Part shown: one piece after another, positions 18,216 through 26,972 of the stretch
Numbering within the stretch: position 1 is the stretch's first letter
Layout: every line of letters starts with the position of its first letter
Source of the DNA: Streptococcus sanguinis
GTDB taxonomy: Bacteria > Bacillota > Bacilli > Lactobacillales > Streptococcaceae
NCBI RefSeq assembly: GCF_019929225.1
Contig: NZ_JAHZPA010000007.1
Coordinates: 1-64,000, forward strand
Direction of reading: 5' to 3'
Length of the DNA stretch: 64,000 nt
Position numbers and translations under genes: made by a program
The notes under the pieces: generated by a model
Databases searched by the model: none
The model's input: only the letters and a program-made list of their open reading frames with translations
Told to the model about the DNA's origin: nothing

Positions 18216-19250
18216 TTATTCCATCTCTCTGAGATAGTTCAAAGCTTCGTTGAAGGTTTTGACAGGGACGATTTTCATTTTACTCTTGATTTTGATAGAA
18301 GCACGAAGTGCCTCATGGTAGTTAGAGCGCAGCTTGGGGTTGTACTGGGCAATATCGGCGTCAATGGTGTCATCAGGAACAAAGAAAATCTCAGCGCCTG
18401 CCTTATCTGCAGCCATGACCTTCATCTCTATCCCGCCAATCCGGCCAACATTTCCCTTGTGGTCAATCGTTCCAGTACCAGCAATAGCTTTTCCTTTGGT
18501 AATGTCTTCAGACACGAGCTGATTGTACAGCTCCAAACTGAACATGAGTCCACCAGAGGGGCCTGCCACACCGTTGCTCTTAAACTTGGTCAGAGGATTC
18601 ATGGCAACACTGGCTTTAGAACCCAATGCAATCCCCAAACCAGGCTTACCAGTTGTCTCATCCACAATCACAGGACCGCTAGCCAAACCGATTACACCAT
18701 TACGGCTGTACTCAATTGATACCACATCGCCGACTGTCCGCTGTTCCATCTGATCAACGATGTCGTATGGACTAGTGTAAGTCTGATTGTCAATCTTTAA
18801 AATCACATCGCCTTTCTGCAGCTCCTGAGCTAACGGCGTCTCTTGGCTGACAGCATCCACAAAAATCTCTTTATGTCTAATCTCAACAGTATGACCGGAT
18901 GCTTGATAAGCTACCTGTAAGGCATTGAGATGGGAAGATCCCATAGTGCTGTTCTCTCGCTCTTCCCGTCCCTTCTCCTTATCAAAATAGTTTTCAGGTA
19001 CAGAGACATACTCTGTTTCCAGCCTGTAATTAGGCAGCAAAGTCAAAAAGAGACTGAACACCCGAGCATCGGAAACGCCGACAGCCATGACATAGATTTG
19101 ACCTTTTCCTTGATTAGTTCCTCCTTGAACTTGGACAAAGTCTTTGGCATTCAAAGCCGGTCTCAAGGTCTCCACTTGATAAGGTAGGGGGATAAAGCCA
19201 ATCCCAGTTAACACCAAAGCTGTTATTAAAATTCTTGTTACTGATTTCAT
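18216..19250 (-). CDS. sepM: Membrane-anchored PDZ/Lon-like serine protease SepM
   Basis: A 344-residue protease with an N-terminal membrane segment (about 6-22), a PDZ domain (about 127-190) and a Lon-type S16 domain holding the Ser-Lys dyad: Ser232 in G-P-S-G-G and Lys277 in I-E-M-K. In streptococci SepM trims the competence-stimulating peptide outside the cell to its active form. ATG 19250 has GAGGAAGGAT directly upstream. The frame extends to 19331 without a better site, overlapping the previous gene. The two paralogous membrane proteins upstream are on the same strand and may be co-transcribed. Confidence 0.88.
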   Translation of the reverse strand: MKSVTRILITALVLTGIGFIPLPYQVETLRPALNAKDFVQVQGGTNQGKGQIYVMAVGVSDARVFSLFLTLLPNYRLETEYVSVPENYFDKEKGREERENSTMGSSHLNALQVAYQASGHTVEIRHKEIFVDAVSQETPLAQELQKGDVILKIDNQTYTSPYDIVDQMEQRTVGDVVSIEYSRNGVIGLASGPVIVDETTGKPGLGIALGSKASVAMNPLTKFKSNGVAGPSGGLMFSLELYNQLVSEDITKGKAIAGTGTIDHKGNVGRIGGIEMKVMAADKAGAEIFFVPDDTIDADIAQYNPKLRSNYHEALRASIKIKSKMKIVPVKTFNEALNYLREME

Positions 19251-19299
19251 ATCCTTCCTCTTGTTTCTATCAAGTATTGTCTGGACTTGCGACTTTGAC

Positions 19300-20190
19300 T
19301 TAATCACCAAAATCCACCACTTCTGTATCATTTTCCATCAGAGTATCGGCAAAAACTGTCCGAACAACCAGAACAAATACACAGTAAAAGCTACTGAAAA
19401 CTAGGACAGGAATCATCTGAATCAGGCCAAGTAAATCATCCAGTTCCCCCAGCAAGGGACCAATATACTGCCTTATCAGATCCATCAGGAGATGAGTGCC
19501 CAGCCCAATCAGCCCACCAAAAGAAGCTAGAAAAAAGCTGAGCAGAACATAACGACCCCTGCGCTCCTTCATCAGCAGGACTGACTTTCTCAGACAACCA
19601 TAAAAAGAAAGCGGCTTGGCCAGATTGTCCCTGGAGCTAGTATCCTGAATGATATAAGACAGCAAAAAGAAGTGCGAATCAACCAGATAAGTGAAGAGCA
19701 GGTAAAAAACCATGAACAAGAAAGGAAAAAGAAACTGGAAAATCACAATGGCCTCTGGACTTACTGCCCTCCGATAAAAGGCAAAGAGACTAGCCACCCC
19801 AAGATTGATGCCAATTGCCGACCAACCCATGTATAGAATCAGAACCTGGACGGCACTGACAATGAAGGAATAAAAGAGGCGAGTAAGCAAGCCATCTGAG
19901 ATACTGTACCAAACTGCATAGCCAAAATAGAGCTTGACCATCTGCGGATTTCGTATCACTGTCAAGGCAAATTTATTGACGTAAGCAAAACCGAAGGCAA
20001 TTATAAAAGCCAAACAGGTCAAGACTAAAATGGACCGGTAAGACCAACTCGACACCAGCGGAAAAAGAAACCAAGCCAGTGTTGCAAGCGGGATTCCGAC
20101 CAGCAAAAGGCCTTTCAGCCAAACAAAATAATATTCTGTAACAAAAACCCAAGCTTCTCTGAAAACCCTTGTTACTTTTACATCATTCAT
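19300..20190 (-). CDS. Six-helix membrane protein, paralogue of the next gene (copy B)
   Basis: A 296-residue protein with about six membrane segments (about 22-45, 50-70, 105-135, 160-185, 205-230 and 250-285). It aligns along its whole length with the 20239-21123 product. Shared blocks include VIRNPQMV versus MVRNPQMV, YSISDG, SHFFLLSYIIQDTSS versus SHFFLLPYIIQDTNS, and RRGRYVLL versus QRGRYLLV, with both ending V-x-F-G-D. No family name is recognised. A GGATAA-type ribosome site precedes ATG 20190. It lies between its paralogue and sepM. Function unknown. Confidence 0.8.
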   Translation of the reverse strand: MNDVKVTRVFREAWVFVTEYYFVWLKGLLLVGIPLATLAWFLFPLVSSWSYRSILVLTCLAFIIAFGFAYVNKFALTVIRNPQMVKLYFGYAVWYSISDGLLTRLFYSFIVSAVQVLILYMGWSAIGINLGVASLFAFYRRAVSPEAIVIFQFLFPFLFMVFYLLFTYLVDSHFFLLSYIIQDTSSRDNLAKPLSFYGCLRKSVLLMKERRGRYVLLSFFLASFGGLIGLGTHLLMDLIRQYIGPLLGELDDLLGLIQMIPVLVFSSFYCVFVLVVRTVFADTLMENDTEVVDFGD

Positions 20191-20238
20191 CGTTCATTAT
20201 CCTAAATCCTAAAACCCTTTCTAATTTTTTCATAAATA

Positions 20239-21123
20239 TTAATCTCCAAAATTAACTATTTCCCGATCATAAGACATCAGGATGTCGGCCATAACCGAAC
20301 GGGCTGCCAAGGCATAAATCAGCAAAAAGCCATTTATCATACTAACAATCATTCCCACAACATTAGACACGCCATCGCCAAAAAGTAAACTCAAAACTTC
20401 TATTAGACCCAATACTACAGGAATAAGCTTTAAAACAAGCTCTACCAGTAAGTAACGCCCCCTCTGACCATTCATACGAGAAAAAGACTTGCCCAAGCTA
20501 CCAAAGGCAGACAGAGGACGCAAAAGGTTATCAGAGGAGTTGGTATCTTGAATAATATAAGGCAATAAGAAGAAGTGAGAGACTATAAAATAACTGTAAA
20601 ACAAATGGAATACCAAGTTAAACATTGGTGCTATCAAAAAAAGCAGGAAGAGCATACTAGCCATCTTCTCTTGGTTATTTGCAACCCAAATCATCCAAGT
20701 TCCCATATTCTCTCGAAAATTTGCATCTGGCATCAAGACATTATAAAAGTATACAAAAAGAAGTAATATAGCCAAGAAAAAGATGAAGACATAAATAGAC
20801 ATAGAAAGCAAACGCCCAAAAAAGCCATCAGAAATACTGTAGCCAACAGCCCTCCAGAAGTTTCGCCGCACCATCTGCGGATTACGAACCATGGTCAAGG
20901 AAAACTTATGGATATAAGAAATCACAAAAGAACATAGAAACCCAAAGAAAATCATACTTGGAAGAAATGTAGAAGTCAATGGAGAAAAAAATAGAATTAA
21001 CAGCCCCAGAATAAAAAATGGCAGTTGAATGATAGCAAGCCCTGCTGTCCATACAAAAAAGTAATCAACAGTCAGTCCCCAGGCTTCCTTTAAAACATCG
21101 CTTACATCAAACTTTCTTTTCAT
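20239..21123 (-). CDS. Six-helix membrane protein, paralogue of the previous gene (copy A)
   Basis: A 294-residue protein that starts MKRKFDVSDVLKEAWGLTVD. The start is ATG 21123 directly after AGGGGATTT; the frame extends to 21153 without a ribosome site. It has about six membrane segments and conserves the blocks RNPQMV, YSISDGFFGRL, SHFFLLPYIIQDTNSSDN and RGRYLL with the adjacent copy. Both copies keep a V-S/T-R/D-V-F/L-x-E-A-W start, suggesting an amphipathic N-terminal helix. The pair arose by tandem duplication followed by divergence. Function unknown. Confidence 0.8.
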   Translation of the reverse strand: MKRKFDVSDVLKEAWGLTVDYFFVWTAGLAIIQLPFFILGLLILFFSPLTSTFLPSMIFFGFLCSFVISYIHKFSLTMVRNPQMVRRNFWRAVGYSISDGFFGRLLSMSIYVFIFFLAILLLFVYFYNVLMPDANFRENMGTWMIWVANNQEKMASMLFLLFLIAPMFNLVFHLFYSYFIVSHFFLLPYIIQDTNSSDNLLRPLSAFGSLGKSFSRMNGQRGRYLLVELVLKLIPVVLGLIEVLSLLFGDGVSNVVGMIVSMINGFLLIYALAARSVMADILMSYDREIVNFGD

Positions 21124-21276
21124 AAATCCCCTAATTAAGTCATTTTTCGCCATAAAAGACGATGTCGCAGAAGCAAGTTTTTATTTTTTAGTCCTGAAGA
21201 GGATGATTAGGAATTTTTAGAGCCCCATAGAACAAGAAAAACCCCATCAGTCGCCTCACCAAAAGAAATTCTTTCT

Positions 21277-21310
21277 ATAATAAAGCAAGCTGAGACACGA
21301 TTGTCCCAGC
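21277..21310 (-). terminator. Terminator at the end of the pil operon
   Basis: Stem GCTGAGACA (21289-21297) with TGTCCCAGC (21302-21310), loop CGAT, nine pairs including one G-U, followed on the minus strand by TTGCTTTATTAT. It follows the last gene of the pil locus. Confidence 0.7.
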
Positions 21311-21314
21311 CACC

Positions 21315-21926
21315 TTAACCTTTTTTCAAAAAATTTCGAATACGAATCATAATCTTGCTTGACCAAGTTTTGTCAGATGCGTATCTTACATTGATAGCAG
21401 CCATGCTCTTACCATTGTAGAACTGACCGCCAGGCTTGAGATAGTGCTCGCTGAGATAGCGGGCAACGGTATCTATACCATCGTCAAATGTTGCGAAATT
21501 TCCTGCACTGGAAAAAGGACTGGAGTCATAAGCCATGAAACCAAACAGGTTGTGCTTGGCTTGAGCAATCTGACTGCGGCCGTAATCCGATTCGTGAATA
21601 GCCAGCCCTACGAGAAAAATTGCATTAACTCCATGATCTTTCTCTGCTTTTTTGAAAGCTTTTCCCAATCCAGCCATCGGTGTGCCAGCCAGACGACTAT
21701 CAATGAAATCGGCTGACACTGTGCTTGGCACTGTTACATCTTCTGAAAAGACGACTGCTCCTGTCTTCTTGGCCTGAAACTGATCTGACACCTGCACTAA
21801 AGACGGATCCAAACTGGCCTTTTCATTTGCCGCTAGACGGCTGACAGGCAACACACTGCCTGAAAAGACAGTAGCTGTCGCTAATGCTATAATAACTTTT
21901 TTCTTCCTAAACATTTTTTTATCCAT
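21315..21926 (-). CDS. Secreted glucosaminidase-family protein at the end of the pil operon
   Basis: A 203-residue exported protein with an N-terminal signal (residues 8-33, ending R-L-A-A-N). A mannosyl-glycoprotein endo-beta-N-acetylglucosaminidase-like domain (about 75-200) follows. The likely catalytic Glu112 lies in A-I-H-E-S-D-Y-G, followed by HNLFGF and the Tyr-rich stretch YNGKSMAAINVRYASD, as in LytG/FlgJ-type enzymes. It would cleave peptidoglycan glycan strands. The start at ATG 21926 has a weak ribosome site. It lies 23 bases after pilD and before the operon terminator, so a role in opening the wall for the pilus is plausible but inferred. Confidence 0.85.
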   Translation of the reverse strand: MDKKMFRKKKVIIALATATVFSGSVLPVSRLAANEKASLDPSLVQVSDQFQAKKTGAVVFSEDVTVPSTVSADFIDSRLAGTPMAGLGKAFKKAEKDHGVNAIFLVGLAIHESDYGRSQIAQAKHNLFGFMAYDSSPFSSAGNFATFDDGIDTVARYLSEHYLKPGGQFYNGKSMAAINVRYASDKTWSSKIMIRIRNFLKKG

Positions 21927-21949
21927 TTCTATTGTCGCTTTTGGTTTTC

Positions 21950-22690
21950 CTAGATTCCTCCCCAGAAATATAGAATGACCGCCATGATACTCATAGCAGG
22001 ACCAAAAGGGACTTCTTCTTTCAACTCAAATTTGAATTTCTTAAAGATGGTTGCGATTAAGAGAATCGCTCCAGCCACAAAGAAAGAACCATATCCCAAA
22101 ATCAGCGTATTCAAGGGGCTAAACCAACTGCTCAGGGCAGCTAAGTAGAGAATATCCCCCATCCCGAAAGCTTCTTTCTTGTAATAAGCCTTGGCCCCAA
22201 AATAAATGAGAGAGTAGAGACCAGCGCCGACTAGCAGCGAAAAAAGCAGTTCCCAATTGAACTCATTGGTAAAAAACGTAACAGCCATGCGGCCCAGCCA
22301 GAAAACCAGAAGAACCGAGTCCGAGATGTACTGAGTATCAAAATCGATATAAGCGATAATCAGACAAAGCGACACCAAGAGACAGGCTGAAACAACCATC
22401 CAGGGTCCCTGATCCTGAAAGATCAGATAAGAGGCTAGCCAGAGCAGACCCGTCAGGAGCTCCACAATGAGATAGCGCGGTGAAATCGGCTCCTTGCAGT
22501 GCTTGCATTTAAAGCCCTGCATGATAATCGACACAACCGGAATCAGCTCCACCGAAGTCAAGACATGGCCGCAGGACGGGCACATAGACCGACCTTTGGC
22601 AATGCTCTTTTCCAGTGGCACACGGTAGATGACGACATTGAAAAAGCTCCCAAATACGACACCTAATATAAATACTAAACTTGCAATCAT
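21950..22690 (-). CDS. pilD: Type IV prepilin peptidase / N-methylase PilD
   Basis: A 246-residue membrane protein of the A24 aspartic peptidase family that removes the class III leader of prepilins and methylates the new N-terminus. It has a hydrophobic start (IASLVFILGVVFGSFFNVVI) and a cytoplasmic zinc-type loop with Cys37, Cys40, Cys62 and Cys65. The two catalytic aspartates are in Y-I-D-F-D (Asp116) and G-M-G-D (Asp179), and there are about seven further membrane segments. The start is ATG 22690 behind AAGGGAAAAATT. A frame from 22762 overlaps the upstream gene. It is the only prepilin peptidase seen and should process all pilins of this locus. Confidence 0.96.
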   Translation of the reverse strand: MIASLVFILGVVFGSFFNVVIYRVPLEKSIAKGRSMCPSCGHVLTSVELIPVVSIIMQGFKCKHCKEPISPRYLIVELLTGLLWLASYLIFQDQGPWMVVSACLLVSLCLIIAYIDFDTQYISDSVLLVFWLGRMAVTFFTNEFNWELLFSLLVGAGLYSLIYFGAKAYYKKEAFGMGDILYLAALSSWFSPLNTLILGYGSFFVAGAILLIATIFKKFKFELKEEVPFGPAMSIMAVILYFWGGI

Positions 22691-22758
22691 AATTTTTCCC
22701 TTTTTATGCTCTTTGAAAGTCTCAGCTGACAATGTCAAACTTCGACTTCCCTTGAGTA

Positions 22759-23823
22759 TCACTTAGATGCCAGAATGATGGATACTTGCCCCTCCTCCAA
22801 ACTTAATGAAAATACCATATCTGTTTCTGTATTATTTTGAATGGTCAATTCGGTCAAACCTTCAGCCGGCGTTCCAATGTTGAAATACTGTCCTCGATAA
22901 GAAATAACATTGGTCCGTGAAAAGGCGAGTTGCTGAATGGCATCTATAATCTGCTCAGCACCCTGACCGTAAACTTCTTTATTATCCTTACCCTTGACTG
23001 GCAGATATCCAGACTCTGCATTCAAAGCGCCCAGCAATTCTGAGATAGACTTGGTCTCACCAGGAGCCAAGTAAACATTCTGCAGCTTGTAAAAGGCTGT
23101 TTTCATGTTTTGAGCTTGGGCAGCGTTGGTCGGCAGTGGTACTTCCTTACGCTCAATAAAGTGCGTATATTGACTCAGAAGTTCACTCTGATCTTCTGCT
23201 TCGACAGGCGTGCTCTCAACCTTGACATCATCAAATTTACCAGTCTTGGCAATCTCCTCAGATGCTTGGATAAAAGCAGCAGGGTCAATCTTATAGCCAT
23301 TAGACTTGTCTCCCACCTTTACGTTAGACTCGCCGTCCATGACCAGATGATTGGTCGTTGGAAGCTGACTGAGAACATCAGGATGGGCAGCTAAGACATC
23401 GTTTAAAGGTCTAAGCCAAAAGAGTCGATTGGGATAGATGGAAATCTGTAGGTTTTCCTTGGTATCGAAAAACGGTGTAAACTTATCCCAAACCGTCTTG
23501 GCTGAGATATTATCCAGTCGCTTAAGCTCTTCTTCTGTGAAATAGCTCAGTCCTAAAAAGCGCATATCTACAGAGAAGTGTTGCCCCGTAGTCAGCTGAA
23601 ATGTAGCCTTATAGGGCAGTTCTCTGTAAACTTCAATCTCAGCTTCGCTCCGAGAGCGAACCTTCATAGAGGGGCGGCCATTGATACTCAGGTCAATCGT
23701 TGGATTAAAGACAAAAATGACATAAAATAAACTACCCAGCAGAAAGGCAGCAAGTGTCGCTGCTGGAAGTAGTTTTTGATATTTTGATGAAACCTTTCTT
23801 TTTCTTCTTGACATGAATCTCAT
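22759..23823 (-). CDS. Pil-locus protein of unknown function, single N-terminal anchor
   Basis: A 354-residue protein with a basic N-terminus (RRKRKVSSKYQK), one membrane segment at about 19-42 and an external region of about 310 residues without cysteines. The external part has alternating beta-like and helical stretches. It ends in a segment (residues 300-350) around AEGLTELTIQNNTETDMVFS, which resembles the beta-sandwich of VanW/G5-type wall proteins. I do not recognise the family with certainty. It lies eight bases after the PRC-barrel gene and before pilD, so it should be part of the pilus apparatus, perhaps spanning the cell wall. The start could also be nine bases downstream at 23814. 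Confidence 0.65.
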   Translation of the reverse strand: MRFMSRRKRKVSSKYQKLLPAATLAAFLLGSLFYVIFVFNPTIDLSINGRPSMKVRSRSEAEIEVYRELPYKATFQLTTGQHFSVDMRFLGLSYFTEEELKRLDNISAKTVWDKFTPFFDTKENLQISIYPNRLFWLRPLNDVLAAHPDVLSQLPTTNHLVMDGESNVKVGDKSNGYKIDPAAFIQASEEIAKTGKFDDVKVESTPVEAEDQSELLSQYTHFIERKEVPLPTNAAQAQNMKTAFYKLQNVYLAPGETKSISELLGALNAESGYLPVKGKDNKEVYGQGAEQIIDAIQQLAFSRTNVISYRGQYFNIGTPAEGLTELTIQNNTETDMVFSLSLEEGQVSIILASK

Positions 23824-23830
23824 CCCAACC

Positions 23831-24916
23831 TTATACTACGCATTCAGCTAAGCGGATAAGGAATTTACGGTCGATGCGGCGAAGAAAATCAATGATGTCA
23901 TCTGAAACAGTATCTCCGGCATTCAGGATAACTCCTCCATCTGCATTAACAAGGTCTTTTTGCAGTGTTTTGCCTACCAGAAGACGTTTTTGCTGATCGA
24001 TAAAGTCGTTAACAGCTTTCTTTGCTGCAGAGTCTTCCTCAGCAACTGGCGCTGTGCTAACTGTTGATTCTACTTCCTCAGCAGGAGCTGCCAATACTTC
24101 TTCCAAAGCAGCATCCAGACTCAGAGCTGCATCTGTTTCTTCAACTTCTTCAGCAGGTTCTGACTCTTCTTGTACCAAGTCTTGGACTTCTGGCTCTTCT
24201 ACTGTCTCTACGACTGCTTCAGAAAATTCCAATTCAGAAGCAGCATCTCCCAGACCCACAGCAGCCAAAGCTTCTGTCAAATCTGTCGCAGCTTCTTCTT
24301 TTACATCTGCTTTTTCATCTACAACTGGCTCGAATACAGGAGCTTCAGCGACTACTTCCTCAATTTTTTCAGCAGGTTTTGCAGCTTCAGTCTCATGGAG
24401 CAAATCTGCTGCAGCCAGACGGCCCATCTCTACATCTGCTTCAAGATGAGGAGCTGTCTTTTTTTCATCATTGAGGATGATATACTCTTTACCAATCATC
24501 AAGATGCGTGATTTAGGAATCTGAATTTCCTCGCTGGCATCTTCAGAATTAACCACCAAGTAGCCAATTTCATTTTTTTCGTCAATATGATAGTCAACAA
24601 CAGTTCCCACCTTGTTTCCATCAATTGTAATGACGATTTCGTCAAAGATACTGCCCTGCTTGTCGTTCAAAACCTTCAGGTCTGCTTCTTGCAGTTCTTG
24701 AAAGACTGAGCTGTTTTCTACCATGACCGCAAAATCTCCGATGCCTTGGATGTTCTTGCTAGACAGCAAGGCAAAAGGCTGTTCAGACTGCTTTGACTTA
24801 ATGACAAAAGTCAGATTGACCCCCTCGTCAACAAAGACTTCATGGACTTCACCCAGTCCCATCCCTTTTTCAATCTCAATGACAACGGTCCCTGTGATTG
24901 TTTTACAACTTTTCAT
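23831..24916 (-). CDS. PRC-barrel-like cytoplasmic protein of the pil locus
   Basis: A 361-residue soluble protein. The N-terminal 160 residues carry two PRC-barrel-like segments: GLGEVHEVFVDEGVNLTFVI, and later VVDYHIDEKNEIGYLVV with IPKSRILMIG. A long acidic linker of Ala, Glu and Val repeats (about 175-300) follows, then a small basic C-terminal domain (about 305-361) with VNADGGVILNAGDTVSDDI. The linker should be disordered. It has no signal peptide and sits among pilus genes. It may be a cytoplasmic adaptor or regulator, which is inference. It starts at ATG 24916 behind AGGGGAAATT. Confidence 0.65.
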   Translation of the reverse strand: MKSCKTITGTVVIEIEKGMGLGEVHEVFVDEGVNLTFVIKSKQSEQPFALLSSKNIQGIGDFAVMVENSSVFQELQEADLKVLNDKQGSIFDEIVITIDGNKVGTVVDYHIDEKNEIGYLVVNSEDASEEIQIPKSRILMIGKEYIILNDEKKTAPHLEADVEMGRLAAADLLHETEAAKPAEKIEEVVAEAPVFEPVVDEKADVKEEAATDLTEALAAVGLGDAASELEFSEAVVETVEEPEVQDLVQEESEPAEEVEETDAALSLDAALEEVLAAPAEEVESTVSTAPVAEEDSAAKKAVNDFIDQQKRLLVGKTLQKDLVNADGGVILNAGDTVSDDIIDFLRRIDRKFLIRLAECVV

Positions 24917-24971
24917 AATTTCCCCTAAAACCCTTCTAATTGATTACTATCAATTGTATGTTTATATAGTA

Positions 24972-26684
24972 TTAATTTTTCCCGATTTTGTCCAGCATGT
25001 TGAACGCTTCTTGACGAAGATTCTGATCTGAGCTGCCTTGGACAATCTCTTTCAGGTAGCTCTCAGCTTCTTGAACTGCATTAGAAGCCAATAATTCCTG
25101 ACTTTCCAGTAGAAGGAATTGGAAATAGACTTCTTTATCTCCCGCAGTTGTTGTAGCTGGTCTTGCTTCCGCTGCTTCCTCAGCTTTGAGGATGTCAGTG
25201 ATTTTCTGAAGCAAATCTTCTTCAGTCTCATCTGCAGCTGGAGCGACTGAAGAAGCCTTGATTTGTACCTCCTCAGCTTTGAGGATGTCTGTAATTCCCT
25301 TGAGCAAGTCTTCTTCTGTTTCATCTGCAACTGCTTCTTGAACAGGCTCAGCCTGTGTCCAAAGAGTGTCTTCAGAAACTGATTGAACAACTGCTGGTTC
25401 AGCAGCTTCTTCAAATTCAAACGTTTCAGCTGCAGGTTCGAAGTTGCTTTCTTCCTCCCAAGTTTCTGCGACTTCAGCAGTCAAATCTTCCTCTTCAGTC
25501 CCAAGCAAATCATGCTGAATTTGGCTGAGAATGTCTTGATATCCCTGAATATCAGCGCGATCACGACTAACCATAGACTCTTCAGTAGCAGAAAATTCTG
25601 GCTCTGAAGCAGCTTGACTGAAGGCTGAATCCATCTTAACTTGTGGCTCGGCTTTCTCCTCAGCAAAGAAGAGAGATTCTAAGCTGTTTGCTGCTCTCGA
25701 CTCTTCTGCTCTAACTGGTTTGATATCTCCCGTAGCAGCAAAAACATCTTCAAGGCTATTGCCTACTTCTTCTGCCACTGGCTGCTGAGCTTGTTCTTGG
25801 TCAGTGAAGAATTCTTCTTCATCTTGAGAAACAACACCTGTTACCTCAACTGCTTGCGGTCTGAAGTTGCCATAGCTAGACTCCGTATAGGACATCGGTC
25901 TAATCTTAGATAGAACAGCTGTCTCAAAGGCTGGATCATCTATATCTGTATAGCCTTGATTGCCGGCTGCATTTGCTTCCGTAGGCTGAATCAGAGAGTT
26001 GGCCACCTTAATCTTAGTAGAACCCTTGCGGTGATGAAGCAGGGACTGCAAAAATTCATCATTGGCCTTTTGTGCGCTGTGGTCCATACCCATCATACCG
26101 ACCTCAGCTGCCGCTAGCTGACTGTTTGGCTCGTACTCTCCAAATGCAGGAGCTGTAGCCAAGTTATCAACAGGGTAGAGAGGTTTTACTTTCTCAAATC
26201 TTGTCATATCCTTTTTGATAGAACGGTCTGCTAGGGTGCGACCAGAAGCAGATGCTCTCTGCCTTGCCGGACTTTCCTCAGCCTGAACCCTTTCTTTACT
26301 TTCCTTTCTCATCCCACCGGTTGAAGCATTGGAAAAGTTCAAATCTCTAGCGGTTGACAAGCTTGCTTCCTTAGCTTCCACTTTCTTGCGTGAGCTCTTG
26401 GCATGCTTCTGGCTTCTGCTTCGCGTAGAAGCAGTTGCTTTTTTCTTGACCGGAGCTAGCTCCTGTGAAAAGAGCAGCACCATATAGACAGCCAAGGCCA
26501 AAACACAGAGTCCAACAAAGGCTATGCCGGGAACTTGTTGAAAGAGGAATGGAGCACCAATCGCAAATAGCATGACCCATACTACGAGAAAAAGGCGCTT
26601 TATTAATGAAATCCTAGAAACAAATAAAATGCTAATCGTATGCAGCGCTATAAGCCCTGCTCCAAAAGGTAAAAAATATGCCAT
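24972..26684 (-). CDS. Membrane protein with long acidic tail in the pil locus, unknown function
   Basis: A protein of about 570 residues. The first 80 form three membrane segments (LPFGAGLIALHTISILFVS, then two more). A basic stretch rich in Lys, Arg and Ser (about 85-140) follows, then about 330 residues of Glu/Ala-rich low complexity. A near-duplicate motif EETEEDLL with K-A-E-E occurs twice around 440-500 (A-D-E-T-E-E-D-L-L-K/Q), and the C-terminal 60 residues look helical and TPR-like. No homologue is recognised. ATG 26684 is chosen. The frame also opens at GTG 26708, and neither has an ideal ribosome site. It is preceded by a 264-base gap after pilO. Confidence 0.6.
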   Translation of the reverse strand: MAYFLPFGAGLIALHTISILFVSRISLIKRLFLVVWVMLFAIGAPFLFQQVPGIAFVGLCVLALAVYMVLLFSQELAPVKKKATASTRSRSQKHAKSSRKKVEAKEASLSTARDLNFSNASTGGMRKESKERVQAEESPARQRASASGRTLADRSIKKDMTRFEKVKPLYPVDNLATAPAFGEYEPNSQLAAAEVGMMGMDHSAQKANDEFLQSLLHHRKGSTKIKVANSLIQPTEANAAGNQGYTDIDDPAFETAVLSKIRPMSYTESSYGNFRPQAVEVTGVVSQDEEEFFTDQEQAQQPVAEEVGNSLEDVFAATGDIKPVRAEESRAANSLESLFFAEEKAEPQVKMDSAFSQAASEPEFSATEESMVSRDRADIQGYQDILSQIQHDLLGTEEEDLTAEVAETWEEESNFEPAAETFEFEEAAEPAVVQSVSEDTLWTQAEPVQEAVADETEEDLLKGITDILKAEEVQIKASSVAPAADETEEDLLQKITDILKAEEAAEARPATTTAGDKEVYFQFLLLESQELLASNAVQEAESYLKEIVQGSSDQNLRQEAFNMLDKIGKN

Positions 26685-26972
26685 TTGAATATTTTCGACA
26701 CCCCCCACTTTCTAAATGATATTAAACTTTTTCAATGCAAAACCAGTCTTGATTTTGTTTTTCCATAAACTCCATTAAAACCCAAAATAGACTCGGGCGT
26801 CTATTCTGAGTTTGCTTGTATTATACTTCAAATATCTCTATGTTTTAGTTTACTATAAATGCACCGTGAATACTAGTCTAATAACTTGGTTTTTAGCATT
26901 TTTTTAAGAAAAATTTACTCATGCTCTTGAAATTTTAAACCAGAGACTTATTTGGTATTTTTTCAAAGTGTT
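26685..26972. other. Non-coding gap inside the pil operon
   Basis: Nearly 290 bases between pilO and the next gene on the minus strand. It is AT-rich with no open frame that I trust. No clear terminator with a T-run was found. A separate promoter for the last five pil genes could lie here, but I see no convincing -35/-10 pair. Confidence 0.4.
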
